Positions 46,944-55,657 are shown, numbered from the stretch's first letter. The stretch: DNA of 64,000 nucleotides from Chitinophagaceae bacterium UBA4857 (GCA_002399735.1 DHEF01000017.1:19163-83162), one strand, 5' to 3'. The notes: a model not told the origin generated them from the sequence alone. Numbers and translations: made by a program.

Positions 46944-47130
46944 TGTTAGTTTTCAATCTTGTTTTATGCAGTCAATAAAAGTGGCTTAATAAAATTAGGA
47001 ATTAAGCTTTTTCAAATTACCGTTTTATGATTAAGATTATATAAACATTTCTATACTTTTATGACGAACCGTTTTTCTTCCAACCGGATGAAATATTCTC
47101 TCATAAAAAAACACCAACCTTTCTATAAAC

Positions 47131-47157
47131 AAAAAAGCCTGCACATAGTGCAGGCTT
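47131..47157 (-). terminator. Terminator of the DUF5362-like pair
   Basis: AAGCCTGCAC-ATA-GTGCAGGCTT, perfect 10-bp stem then T-run on the minus strand, 19 nt past the stop. Confidence 0.85.
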
Positions 47158-47175
47158 AACTAAAATAAACCTGTA

Positions 47176-47631
47176 TTAAGCCATCAACCTGCCTAATACA
47201 AAAAATAATATAATTAAAACAAAAGCCACCATAACCAGCATAATAATGGCTCCGGTTATTTTAAAGTAAGTAGCCAAAAAATTAAAACTTATGTTTAATT
47301 CCTCCTGGTTAAGTTTCTCTACTGCCGATTTAGATATCTGCGAAAACTTATACAAAAAATAAAAGTTAACAACACTAAACAATAAACTTATGATAGAAGA
47401 AACGAGTCCACCTTGTCCGGTTAAAATATTAGCAGCAAATCCTTCAACAATTACCGGATCAGGTCTTCTTAGTTCTCTGAAATATGATAATATTCCAATA
47501 ATACCACTGGTAAGTGTTAAAAAACTAAATATGCGTGTATACGAAGCCAATTTAAGTATAGATGATCTTTCCTGTACCTGCAATTCGTTATCGTCAAAAA
47601 TTGATGGGTTTTCTTCCTGATTGTTGTACAT
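47176..47631 (-). CDS. DUF5362-like small membrane protein
   Basis: A 151-residue membrane protein: acidic N-terminal tail, then helices around ASYTRIFSFLTLTSGIIGILSYF, GGLVSSIISLLFSVVNFYFLYKF and ITGAIIMLVMVAFVLIILFFVLG. The central part FYFLYKFSQISKSAVEKLNQEELNISFNFLATYFKITG matches the pattern in the adjacent gene (FYFLFRASQLLKRAVAGND...NEGIKSLNVYFIIA), so the two are paralogues. This looks like the Bacteroidota DUF5362 family; function unknown. It begins 9 nt after the upstream paralogue's stop and ends at a terminator. Confidence 0.78.
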   Translation of the reverse strand: MYNNQEENPSIFDDNELQVQERSSILKLASYTRIFSFLTLTSGIIGILSYFRELRRPDPVIVEGFAANILTGQGGLVSSIISLLFSVVNFYFLYKFSQISKSAVEKLNQEELNISFNFLATYFKITGAIIMLVMVAFVLIILFFVLGRLMA

Positions 47632-47640
47632 AAAATAGTT

Positions 47641-48066
47641 TTAAAATAAACCGGTTAAACCTGTAAATACCGAAAAGGCAGTTAAAACAATAGCAATGAT
47701 AAAATATACGTTTAACGATTTTATGCCTTCGTTAAAACTGTATATATCATTACCGGCAACGGCCCTCTTTAATAATTGCGATGCCCTGAATAAGAAATAA
47801 AACCAAGCCCCAAATACTACCAATACAAAGCCAACACCTAACATAAGTGCAGTTCCGGCCATGCTAGCTGTAGCGGCATCAATTTCGGCAGTTTCGTTAA
47901 AAGCCTGTACAATTTTTGAACCTGCAAAAATGAGCGTTAACAGCATAATAGTAATAAAACCAAAAACGGTATAACTTATAAAACCGGCCCAGTTGGCTAT
48001 CGATTTTATTTCGGTTTTTGTATTATCATCAAACTTAAGTCCAAACAATGTTTGTTCCTGATCCAT
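47641..48066 (-). CDS. DUF5362-like small membrane protein
   Basis: A 141-residue membrane protein with the same layout as its downstream neighbour: N-terminal soluble tail, two helices (SIANWAGFISYTVFGFITIMLL; GTALMLGVGFVLVVFGAWFYFLFRAS), then LLKRAVAGNDIYSFNEGIKSLNVYFIIAIVLTAFSVF. It is separated from proS by 66 nt. The pair may form a membrane complex, but no function is known. A possible read-through from proS cannot be excluded. Confidence 0.78.
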   Translation of the reverse strand: MDQEQTLFGLKFDDNTKTEIKSIANWAGFISYTVFGFITIMLLTLIFAGSKIVQAFNETAEIDAATASMAGTALMLGVGFVLVVFGAWFYFLFRASQLLKRAVAGNDIYSFNEGIKSLNVYFIIAIVLTAFSVFTGLTGLF

Positions 48067-48132
48067 ACTAAATGGTTTTTGTTGTAAGTTATTTATTAAA
48101 AGTTCTAATTCAAACTAAATGATTATAACTTT

Positions 48133-49611
48133 TTAATACGCCCTGGCAAATAACACCCTTTGAGCAGAAGGTTTTCCTGACCAGATACAAACACCAGCTT
48201 CCTGTTTATTATCTAAAGGAATACAACGTATAGTTGCTTTTGTTGCTTCCTTAATAGCATCTTCGGTTTCAGCCGTACCGTCCCAATGTGCTGATACAAA
48301 TCCGCCTTTATTGTCTAACAAATCAATCAACTCTTCCTTACTGTTTGCCTCGGTAATATGTTCTTGTTGGTATTGCTTGGCTTTATCAAACATATTACGT
48401 TGAATGGTGCGTAACAAACCATCCACATATTGTGCCAATCCATCCAAATGAATCGTTTCTTTTTCTCTTGTATCTCTGCGTGCAATTTCTACCTTACCAT
48501 TTTCCAAATCACGGGCACCTAATGTAATACGGATAGGCACACCTTTTTTCTCATGTTCGGCAAACTTCCATCCGGGACGTGTATTGTCATTATCATCGTA
48601 CTTAACACGTAAGCCTAAATTCTTAAGATTAGCCAATATTTCTGTAGCTTTTTCGTCCACTACTTTCTTTTGCTCATCGCCTTTGTAAATAGGTACAATC
48701 ACCACTTGTAACGGAGCAATCTTTGGAGGCAGTATCAATCCTTCATCATCGCTATGCGCCATTACCAACGCTCCAATTAAACGGGTACTAACTCCCCAAC
48801 TGGTAGCCCATACATAATCTAATTGGTTTTCTTTATTAGAAAATTTAACATCAAAAGCTTTTGCAAAATTTTGCCCTAAAAAGTGTGAGGTACCTGCCTG
48901 TAAAGCCTTACCATCCTGCATCAGTGCTTCAATACAATAAGTATCTAATGCACCGGCAAAACGTTCACTTTCACTTTTAACGCCTTTAATTACAGGTAAT
49001 GCCATCCAGTTCTCTACAAAATCAGCGTAAACATGTAACATTTTTACTGTTTCTTCAATGGCTTCTTCTTTTGTAGCGTGTGCGGTATGGCCTTCCTGCC
49101 ATAAAAACTCGGCAGTGCGTAAAAACAAACGTGTACGCATTTCCCAACGTACCACATTAGCCCATTGGTTTACCAAAATTGGTAAATCCCTGTAACTCTG
49201 AATCCATGTTTTATAAGTGTTCCAGATAATGGCTTCACTGGTTGGTCTTACAATTAATTCTTCCTCCAGTTTTGCTTCCGGATCAACGATCAATTTTCCT
49301 TTATTATCAGGATCTGTTTTTAAACGATAGTGTGTTACCACTGCACATTCTTTAGCAAACCCTTCTGCATTTTTTTCTTCGGCTTCAAATAAACTTTTGG
49401 GCACAAAAAGCGGGAAATAGGCATTTACATGCCCGGTATCTTTGAACATTTTATCCAATGCATCCCGCATGTTTTCCCATAGTGCAAAGCCATAGGGTTT
49501 AATTACCATACAACCACGTACTGCCGAGTAATCGGCCAGTTCTCCCTTAATCACTAAATCGTTATACCATTGCGAATAATCCTGCGCCCTTGATGTTATT
49601 TCTTTGCTCAT
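48133..49611 (-). CDS. proS: Prolyl-tRNA synthetase (short, archaeal/eukaryote-like type)
   Basis: A 492-residue class II synthetase charging tRNA-Pro. It lacks the INS editing domain of the long bacterial ProRS and has the C-terminal zinc-domain-like end of the type 3 form. Motif 1 lies in GCMVIKPYGFALWENMRDALDKMF. Motif 2 region: WEMRTRLFLRTAEFLWQEGHTAH. Motif 3: GALVMAHSDDEGLILPP. The anticodon domain starts PLQVVIVPIY. This type is normal in Bacteroidota. The start is ATG 49611 with an AT-rich leader. Confidence 0.96.
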   Translation of the reverse strand: MSKEITSRAQDYSQWYNDLVIKGELADYSAVRGCMVIKPYGFALWENMRDALDKMFKDTGHVNAYFPLFVPKSLFEAEEKNAEGFAKECAVVTHYRLKTDPDNKGKLIVDPEAKLEEELIVRPTSEAIIWNTYKTWIQSYRDLPILVNQWANVVRWEMRTRLFLRTAEFLWQEGHTAHATKEEAIEETVKMLHVYADFVENWMALPVIKGVKSESERFAGALDTYCIEALMQDGKALQAGTSHFLGQNFAKAFDVKFSNKENQLDYVWATSWGVSTRLIGALVMAHSDDEGLILPPKIAPLQVVIVPIYKGDEQKKVVDEKATEILANLKNLGLRVKYDDNDNTRPGWKFAEHEKKGVPIRITLGARDLENGKVEIARRDTREKETIHLDGLAQYVDGLLRTIQRNMFDKAKQYQQEHITEANSKEELIDLLDNKGGFVSAHWDGTAETEDAIKEATKATIRCIPLDNKQEAGVCIWSGKPSAQRVLFARAY

Positions 49612-49662
49612 AAAATTTTTATATAAAGTCTGTTTCCGTTTTTACTTTTTTTTATTTTTTGT

Positions 49663-49875
49663 TAGTCAGCTGCATTACTACCATGCCCCCAGTCCCTAAA
49701 GGGGAGTTTGGTTGCGTCGCACTCTTCCTCTGCAACAAGTCTATTGGGCATTTTGTAAGTGTCCTACCAATTACAGAAACCCTTATTGCCAAATTTTCTC
49801 TCCTGCCGATTAGCGAACGGAACCCTGAACGGAGCGTCGCAACATCAGCTCAATCAGGGCTATGAAGTTGATAAT
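49663..49875. repeat. Family A inverted pair, copy 10
   Basis: Left arm (49663-49780, minus): GTTAGTCAGCTGCATTACTA, family C, GTTGCGTCGCACTCTTCCTC, TCTATTGGGCATTTT. Right arm (49800-49875, plus): GCGAACGGAACCCTGAACGG, AGCGTCGCAACATCAGC, TCAATCAGGG, GAAGTTGATAA. Outer ends are imperfect inverted repeats. Confidence 0.7.
49683..49712. repeat. Family C-like palindromic repeat inside family A copy 10
   Basis: CCCCCAGTCCCTAAAGGGGA with a short symmetric core CCCTAAAGGG. A diverged relative of the copies at 21.16 and 42.28 kb. Confidence 0.5.
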
Positions 49876-50089
49876 ACAATAAAATAATATGTTTGAAGAC
49901 AGATTATACCTATCGAAACCTTCCAAATCTTCTTAAAAACCATCATTTAACCGCTTTGACCTACCAAACAACTAACACCTGTTCACTTTTAACAAGGTAT
50001 TGTATCTGAAAATACGTTTAAACAGTGTTTTTGTCGTATTTTTAATGCGGTAATTGCAAAAATAGATTTTAATCATCTAAAGTATTAAA

Positions 50090-50968
50090 ATGAAATCATC
50101 AATTTTATTCTCTACTATAGTTTTAGCTGCTGTTTTATTCAGCAGTTGTACGTCGGCTTACCGTGCAGGTCAAACGCCTGATGATGTATATTTTTCTCCG
50201 ACTAAAGAAGCTCCGGATGAATATGTGCAAGCACAGGATCGTCGTGACAACCGCATGTACGAAGGCAGCGATCAATATTATGAGGATCGCTTTTTAAGAA
50301 TGCGTGTAGCAAACAGGGGCACATGGTCGGCTTTAGATAATTATTATTTTAATTCTCCATATGGTTATAATGCTTTCATGTACTCTGATCCGTTTATGTG
50401 GAACAGCCCATGGAATAACTATTGGAGATGGAATAGCTTTTACAACCCTTATGGTCATGGTGGTTTAGGCTGGTACGGTGGTGGTTACTATGGTAACTGG
50501 GCCGGTGGCGGTTGGAACTCATGGGGCGGTTGGGGTGGTTATCATCCCGGTGTAGTAGTTATTGGTGGCGGAGGCAGTCATCAACCACGTGTAATAAATA
50601 GTCGTCCTGTTGCATTTAACCGTAACGCTTATGTACCAGGTGGTAATAACAATGCCCGTATTCGTGGTAATGCGTTAGGTAATAATTATCAAAACAGTAA
50701 TAGCAACCGTTTAGCTAACTCGTACCGTGGCACTAATGCAACCGGTTATTCTAATTACAATAACAGTAATAGTAACAGCGGTAGATATAATAACAGCTAT
50801 AATAACAATAGCTCAAGAAACAATAATAACTACCGTTCGGATAATTATTCAAACAACAACTCCCGTAGTTACACTCCACCGGCATCATCTAACAGCTCTT
50901 CTTCAGGAAGAAGCAGTGGTGGAAGTAGCGGTGGCGGTGGCGGCGTTAGCAGACCGGGCAGAAACTAA
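50090..50968 (+). CDS. Low-complexity (Trp/Tyr/Gly then Asn/Ser-rich) lipoprotein
   Basis: A 292-residue lipoprotein: signal peptide with lipobox ending SSC (C20). After an acidic, charged segment (about 25-75, APDEYVQAQDRRDNRMYEG), residues about 100-165 are very rich in Trp, Tyr, Asn and Gly. The rest is Asn/Ser/Arg-rich and ends in glycine runs and VSRPGRN. No catalytic fold is visible. Similar low-complexity lipoproteins occur widely in Chitinophagaceae, so the family is probably conserved but undescribed. It could be a surface adhesive or matrix component; that is speculation. Confidence 0.82.
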   Translation: MKSSILFSTIVLAAVLFSSCTSAYRAGQTPDDVYFSPTKEAPDEYVQAQDRRDNRMYEGSDQYYEDRFLRMRVANRGTWSALDNYYFNSPYGYNAFMYSDPFMWNSPWNNYWRWNSFYNPYGHGGLGWYGGGYYGNWAGGGWNSWGGWGGYHPGVVVIGGGGSHQPRVINSRPVAFNRNAYVPGGNNNARIRGNALGNNYQNSNSNRLANSYRGTNATGYSNYNNSNSNSGRYNNSYNNNSSRNNNNYRSDNYSNNNSRSYTPPASSNSSSSGRSSGGSSGGGGGVSRPGRN

Positions 50969-51132
50969 TTTTCAAAAACTGTATAGAATTTAGTAAGAAA
51001 ATGTGCCGGCCCCTACAAAAAACAAAAATGTAACCGGATTGGGATTGGTATGTCTTTTGACATATCAGGTATAAACAGGAATAATAACAAGTTTTGTTAA
51101 CAAGGATTTACAACAACAGATTCATGCATACA

Positions 51133-52710
51133 ATGAAAAAGTTAAGCGGTTTAGTTTGCCTGTCACTACTTTGTGGCAGTGCTATGGCGCAAGTACCAGA
51201 AGATGTTTTAAAATATTCATGGGGACCAACCAATCAATCGGCACGTATTAATGCAGTTGGTGGTGCAATGGGTGCTTTGGGTGGCGATATATCGGCACTA
51301 TACAGCAATCCGGCAGGTTTGGGTTTTTACAAAACCACCGATATTGTTATATCGCCCAACATAAACTTTTTAAGAAACAAAAGTAACTTTAGAGGTACAG
51401 ACACTACTTCTAACGACTCAAGGTTTGGCATTGGCCCTACCGGTGTTGTTTTTGGTTGGCCCAAACATACCCAAAGTAAATGGCGCAGCAGCTCCTTTAG
51501 TATTGGTGTTAACCGTACGGTAAACTTTAATAATAAGATTGCTTACACGGGTTTTAATGATGCCACATCGTTTGGTGAAGTATATGCATCGGAAGCTGCA
51601 GCGTATAATCAGCAAACGGGTACAGGCTTAGAAGATATGTTAGGTAACTCAGGCGTGTCCTATGGTACGCAAATGGGAATTTACACCTATCTTATTGATC
51701 CTTTAGTTGATGAAAACGGAGAAACCGTAATTGGTTCTTTATCTCAATACGACATGATTAGAAATGGTGGCGATTTTTATGTTAAACAAAACCGTTTTAT
51801 AGAAACCAAAGGTGGAATAACAGATGTAGCCATTGGTTTTGCCTCTAACTATAATGATAAAGTATATATTGGAGGATCGTTAGGCATACCTATTGTAAAC
51901 TACGAACGCCAGAGCACTTTATTAGAAACTGATGCTACCGGCAACACTGCTAACAACTTTGATTTTGCAGAATTAAAAGAAACAAATACTACCCGTGGTG
52001 CAGGTTTTAATTTAAAACTGGGAACCATTTTTAAACCTAGCGAACTGGTACGTGTAGGCCTTACCGTACATACACCTACCTGGTACTCGTTAACGGACAG
52101 CTATGATGGAAGTTTGCGTGTGAACACCGAAGGTTATGCATCCGGTACACGTGAAGTAAATGTTACCAGAGATTTGAATAGCGGACAAAAGCCTACTTAC
52201 AAATACGAACTGATTTCTCCATGGCGTTTTATGGTGAGTGGTGCTTATGTTTTACATGAAGTTGAAGATGTAAGTAAACAACGCGGTTTTATAACTGCCG
52301 ATGTAGAATATGTTACCCATAAAAGCAACAAATTCAGAGGTATTAGTGTCGAAGACGGTGGTGATGGTTATGAATACAGCTCGGAAAATGGTGTAATAAA
52401 AGACTACTATAAAAATGCTATTAATTTTCGTGTAGGTGGCGAAATGAAATTTACTACTTTAATGACCCGGTTAGGTTTTTCTTATTATGGCAACCCTTAT
52501 GCTGATAAAGAGAATTTAAAAGCTAATCAAATGTTTATAAGTGGTGGTTTAGGTTACCGTAATAATGGTTTTTTTGTTGACCTGACTTATGTACATGCTA
52601 TACAAAAAGACATTAGTTTCCCTTACCGTTTATCTGACAGACCCAATACTTTTTCAAACATACGTGGTATGGGTAGCAATATTTCGTTAACCTTTGGTAT
52701 TAAAATTTAA
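51133..52710 (+). CDS. FadL/OmpP1-like outer-membrane transporter
   Basis: A 525-residue outer-membrane beta-barrel. I start it at ATG 51133 (MKKLSGLVCLSLLCGSAMAQ, a signal peptide); ATG 51124 or TTG 51094 would add residues before the signal. The mature start VPEDVLKYSWGPTNQSARINAVGGAMGALGGDISALYSNPAGLGFYKTTDIVISP is the FadL/OMPP1 hatch signature. FadL-like proteins transport hydrophobic compounds. The same superfamily includes PorV, but this one lacks PorV context. It is 164 nt downstream of the lipoprotein and ends at a terminator. Confidence 0.9.
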   Translation: MKKLSGLVCLSLLCGSAMAQVPEDVLKYSWGPTNQSARINAVGGAMGALGGDISALYSNPAGLGFYKTTDIVISPNINFLRNKSNFRGTDTTSNDSRFGIGPTGVVFGWPKHTQSKWRSSSFSIGVNRTVNFNNKIAYTGFNDATSFGEVYASEAAAYNQQTGTGLEDMLGNSGVSYGTQMGIYTYLIDPLVDENGETVIGSLSQYDMIRNGGDFYVKQNRFIETKGGITDVAIGFASNYNDKVYIGGSLGIPIVNYERQSTLLETDATGNTANNFDFAELKETNTTRGAGFNLKLGTIFKPSELVRVGLTVHTPTWYSLTDSYDGSLRVNTEGYASGTREVNVTRDLNSGQKPTYKYELISPWRFMVSGAYVLHEVEDVSKQRGFITADVEYVTHKSNKFRGISVEDGGDGYEYSSENGVIKDYYKNAINFRVGGEMKFTTLMTRLGFSYYGNPYADKENLKANQMFISGGLGYRNNGFFVDLTYVHAIQKDISFPYRLSDRPNTFSNIRGMGSNISLTFGIKI

Positions 52711-52752
52711 GAGGGAGATTTGTGAATTCAGCATTGAGAAAGATATAATTTA

Positions 52753-52786
52753 TAAAGTCGGAGTTATATTACTTCGACTTTTTTTA
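52753..52786. terminator. Terminator between the FadL-like gene and miaA
   Basis: AAAGTCG...CGACTTT with an extended imperfect stem and T-run on the plus strand; it converges with the miaA 3' end. Confidence 0.75.
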
Positions 52787-53686
52787 TTTAGTGGCGATAG
52801 TTTCTAAGATTTCATCTGACGCTGTATTCGGATGCAGCCATTGAATAGTTTCGTCTCTTTTAAACCATGTCATTTGTCGCTTGGCATACTGGCGGGTGTT
52901 AACCTTTATTTTTTCAACTGCTTGTGGCAAAGTAAATACGCCATCGGTATAATCAAACAACTCCTTATACCCTACCGTTTGTAATGCATTTAAATGTCGG
53001 TATGGTAATAATAATTGTACTTCCTGTAACTGTCCCTGTTCCATCATTACATCTACCCGTTGGTTAATGCGCTGTACCAATTGTTCTCGTGGTAATTGTA
53101 AACCAAACTGAATAATATTAAACGGTCTGGTTTGTTTTTTACTGGTTTGAAATGTAACTATAGAAGTACCTGTGGCCAACACAACTTCCAAGGCTCGCAT
53201 TAAACGTTGCGGGTTTTGTATTTCGCCTTTGGCATAATAAAGCGGATCATTTGTAGCCACTTGTTGCTGCAACCACGGTAACCCTTTTTCATTGTATTGG
53301 GCTACAATATCCTGTCTTATATTTTCGGGTATATCCGGAATACGATCTAGCCCTTTAATAAAAGCTTTAATGTACAAACCGGTACCACCTACCATTACCA
53401 CATAATCATTTTGTTCAAATAATTTGGCCGTTACATCCAATGCGTAATGTTCAAAATCGGCGGCCGTAAATGCATCATGAATAGAATGCGAGGCAATAAA
53501 ATGGTGCGGAACAGTAGCCAGCTCTTCCACTGATGGACGAGCTACACCAATGTTTAATTCCTTAAAACACTGGCGGCTATCTGCCGATATAATTTGTGTA
53601 TTTAGTTTATTAGCTACCTGAATAGCCACAGCCGTTTTGCCAACAGCTGTTGGCCCGCAAATAATAATGACTGTTTTTTTATGCAA
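52784..53686 (-). CDS. miaA: tRNA dimethylallyltransferase
   Basis: A 300-residue enzyme that adds dimethylallyl to N6 of A37 in tRNAs reading UNN codons. P-loop IICGPTAVGKTAVAI (7-21), the substrate-binding ISADSRQCFKELNIGVARPS, and AALEV-type region NPQRLMRALEVVLATG. The C-terminal KVNTRQYAKRQMTWFKRD is the conserved end. Several genes here act on tRNA (cca, the YrdC-type gene, three synthetases), but they do not form an operon. It overlaps the end of the FadL-like terminator. Confidence 0.96.
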   Translation of the reverse strand: MHKKTVIIICGPTAVGKTAVAIQVANKLNTQIISADSRQCFKELNIGVARPSVEELATVPHHFIASHSIHDAFTAADFEHYALDVTAKLFEQNDYVVMVGGTGLYIKAFIKGLDRIPDIPENIRQDIVAQYNEKGLPWLQQQVATNDPLYYAKGEIQNPQRLMRALEVVLATGTSIVTFQTSKKQTRPFNIIQFGLQLPREQLVQRINQRVDVMMEQGQLQEVQLLLPYRHLNALQTVGYKELFDYTDGVFTLPQAVEKIKVNTRQYAKRQMTWFKRDETIQWLHPNTASDEILETIATK

Positions 53687-53718
53687 GATTTGTTTATAAT
53701 ATTTAGTAAAAGTACATA

Positions 53719-54228
53719 TTAGAATTTTCCATCCTCCCCTCTGATTTTTTTCAATTGTTCAATATCCTCCAAGTCTTTTTTTCTTGCGCCCGCTAACTTA
53801 TCAGTTATTAAATCCTGATAACACATAAAGTGAATTTTAGTATTGTTTACTTCAACCGTTTCTTTGCGTTGACTTGATTCAAAAAAACTAATTTCCGCTT
53901 TAACACTAGGCAGAAGGTCAAATGAAAAATCAGTGAAATCTAACTTGAAAAAAGATTTACTTGGATTAGGAGCTTGCTCATTTCTAAAGGCTGTAACATC
54001 CTGACCTAAATCTTCAATAACTTTAAGCAGGTTAAAATAGTTAGTATAAGTTGGGTTATACCAAACGTCAATATCTGGTTTTGAAGATAATGTACCATCT
54101 ACATTCATTGAATGGCGATAATAACCATTTAATGCAACAGCGGCACCGCCTACAATTATATATTGCACCTCATGTTTTTCAAGCAAATCACATACAGTTA
54201 GTAACGTATTTTTAAGATTTGCATCCAT
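53719..54228 (-). CDS. Nucleotidyltransferase-fold protein (AbiEii/DUF6036-like)
   Basis: A 169-residue protein of the nucleotidyltransferase superfamily. It has IIVGGAAVALNGYYR (conserved GG loop, 26-28), the catalytic-type DID (D52, D54) in SKPDIDVWYNPT, and a third acidic residue (D104) in FSFDLLPS. The C-terminal YQDLITDKLAGARKKDLEDIEQL is the usual helix in AbiEii/DUF6036 proteins, some of which are toxins or modifiers. It starts 5 nt after the stop of a 55-codon gene, so the two form a tight operon that could be a toxin-antitoxin-like pair; the small gene's role is not known. Confidence 0.85.
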   Translation of the reverse strand: MDANLKNTLLTVCDLLEKHEVQYIIVGGAAVALNGYYRHSMNVDGTLSSKPDIDVWYNPTYTNYFNLLKVIEDLGQDVTAFRNEQAPNPSKSFFKLDFTDFSFDLLPSVKAEISFFESSQRKETVEVNNTKIHFMCYQDLITDKLAGARKKDLEDIEQLKKIRGEDGKF

Positions 54229-54233
54229 GGTGC

Positions 54234-54401
54234 TTATTTTACTTTAAAATCGGATGACTTATTGTTAAATTTAACCACCAATGATTTTACTACCTTTTCA
54301 AAATCTTCATGTTTTTTTAAACGCAGCTTATCATCTGCTACTTTTAAATAATCAGCCTTTAAGTCTTCAAAACAAGTAAATTTTTTCAAAGATGATTTCA
54401 T
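54234..54401 (-). CDS. 55-residue protein upstream of the nucleotidyltransferase
   Basis: A small gene too short for a typical ORF cut-off. It starts ATG at 54401 and stops TAA at 54234-54236, five bases before the nucleotidyltransferase ATG. The product begins MKSSLKKFTCFEDLKADYLK, then VADDKLRLKKHEDFEKVV, and ends with NNKSSDFKVK: basic, highly charged and probably helical. The close linkage supports it as real. I do not recognise a family. It may be a partner or antitoxin of the nucleotidyltransferase, but this is inference. Confidence 0.65.
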   Translation of the reverse strand: MKSSLKKFTCFEDLKADYLKVADDKLRLKKHEDFEKVVKSLVVKFNNKSSDFKVK

Positions 54402-54443
54402 AATAATATAATTTAAAGGTATAAATAATTCAACAGGCTAACC

Positions 54444-55007
54444 TTATTCTTCGCCGTCCTCTGCCTCTCCACCTCCATCATCTGATGAATAATCTTCGCC
54501 ATCCTCATCTTTTTCACCAAAGCCTTCACCTACTTGCGTTAAATCATACTTCTCTTCTACATCAGCAAATTTTTCTCCTAACAAGCCTTTGGTGCCATAC
54601 TGGCTGGGGCCAATACCCTCTTTACGTGCAACAGATGGGTAAGTTGTTTTGACACTCTCCTCTTTTGATACATTGATTAGTTCAATTAGGAAAGACCAAT
54701 TTTTATTAAAATCGTAGGTATATAAAAACCGTTGGTTAGGTATTTTTATTTCAGAACCAATAGTTGTTTCGCTCATCAATAATGGCGGTGCTTTATAGGC
54801 TTTGTCATATACAGCCAGGGTAATTTCACGGCCTTGCAACCAGTTATCGTTACTGCGGTAAAATGTAGCCTGGTGTTTACTATCAAACTCATAGGCTTTC
54901 AGAATAGCATCATGTAAATCGCTAAACAATTGTGTATGTTTAATTACGATATCACGGTAAATACTTTCGTCTTCTTCAAAATATATTCTAAACTTTAAAA
55001 TTGCCAT
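54444..55007 (-). CDS. Plasmid pRiA4b ORF-3-like family protein
   Basis: A 187-residue protein started at MAILKFRIYFEEDE (ATG 55007); an ATG at 55028 would lie upstream of the promoter box. The IS1096 TnpR/pRiA4b ORF-3-like fold is recognised from FRIYFEEDESIYRDIVIKHTQLFSDLHDAILKAYEFD and FLYTYDFNKNWSFLIEL. The last 40 residues are extremely acidic (GEKDEDGEDYSSDDGGGEAEDGEE). Family function is unknown to me. The predicted transcript would be nearly leaderless. Confidence 0.82.
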   Translation of the reverse strand: MAILKFRIYFEEDESIYRDIVIKHTQLFSDLHDAILKAYEFDSKHQATFYRSNDNWLQGREITLAVYDKAYKAPPLLMSETTIGSEIKIPNQRFLYTYDFNKNWSFLIELINVSKEESVKTTYPSVARKEGIGPSQYGTKGLLGEKFADVEEKYDLTQVGEGFGEKDEDGEDYSSDDGGGEAEDGEE

Positions 55008-55011
55008 AGTA

Positions 55012-55019
55012 CAAAGATA
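55012..55019 (-). promoter_or_regulatory. Predicted promoter of the pRiA4b ORF-3-like gene
   Basis: TATCTTTG on the minus strand with a TTG 22 nt upstream, fitting the Bacteroidota TTG-N17-23-TAnnTTTG pattern. Only four bases separate the box from the ATG, so the message may be leaderless. Confidence 0.65.
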
Positions 55020-55117
55020 ATTAGACAATTTGGCAATTAGACAATTAGATAATTAGATTTTTCAACTCATGTTTTACCATTTAACATGATTAGCAATTTT
55101 TGCATTTTTTTTATGTT

Positions 55118-55195
55118 TCCAACAGTAGTAACACGGATTATCGTCCCTTGTGTCACTCACTGCATCGTTCGGTTCTTTGTGCATCATCGTGTTAT
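55118..55195 (-). repeat. Family A repeat, copy 11
   Basis: TTCCAACAGTAGTAACACGG, ATTATCGTCCCTTGTGTCAC, TCACTGCATCGTTCGGTTCT, TTGTGCATCATCGTGTTATG. The CATCGTTC-GTTCTTTGTGCA part matches copy 3. Confidence 0.7.
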
Positions 55196-55435
55196 GCGGC
55201 GGCTGTTCTGTTAATTATATAACCAATTGTTGAAAGGCCGCCCGATTGGCGGCAGTAGCTGCAACCGCGCAGACGGCAAAGCAGTATCGCTGTTGCACTA
55301 CTGCAGAAAGCGGGAACTGCTGCTGATTAGCGAACGGAACGATGATAACCCCAAGTTAATTTGAAGGTTTGATGATTTCTTGATTCAGGAATGGGATACA
55401 GTTTATTTTAGCGACGCATGCCTGAGCGTTAAGAT

Positions 55436-55640
55436 TTAATGTCAGGCTGAGGCACAAATAAAAGAAAGATTATGTTCTTTAAAATGATAAGAACACTGTC
55501 AGGTTGAGCCTGACAAAACCCGGTGAGAATTTTTATTGTGTTACATAACCCTTCGTCAAGCTCCCACGTTATGCGGGGTTAAAACAGGGTGACATTGACT
55601 TTCAACAAATTAGGCACTTGTCATTAACAGCTTGACGAAG
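55436..55640. repeat. Family D repeat region
   Basis: TTAATGTCAGGCTGAGGCAC, ACTGTCAGGTTGAGCCTGAC, CCCTTCGTCAAGCTCC, GGGTGACATTGACTTTCAAC and AGCTTGACGAAGCC. Several short units of the same type as at 33.75-33.87 kb. Confidence 0.65.
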
Positions 55641-55657
55641 CCATTTACCACTAACAA

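Larger units (their letters stand above)
49612..50089. other. Gene-free gap with inverted family A pair and family C
   Basis: About 480 nt. It holds family A copy 10 (two opposing arms), a family C copy inside the left arm, and an AT-rich region that must carry promoters for proS and the divergent lipoprotein. No clear TAnnTTTG box seen for either. Confidence 0.65.
55008..55657. other. Gene-free gap with family A and family D repeats
   Basis: About 650 nt. Holds the promoter of the pRiA4b ORF-3-like gene (55012-55019), family A copy 11 with a degenerate right arm near 55313-55352, and an extended family D region (55436-55640). No supported reading frame. Confidence 0.7.
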
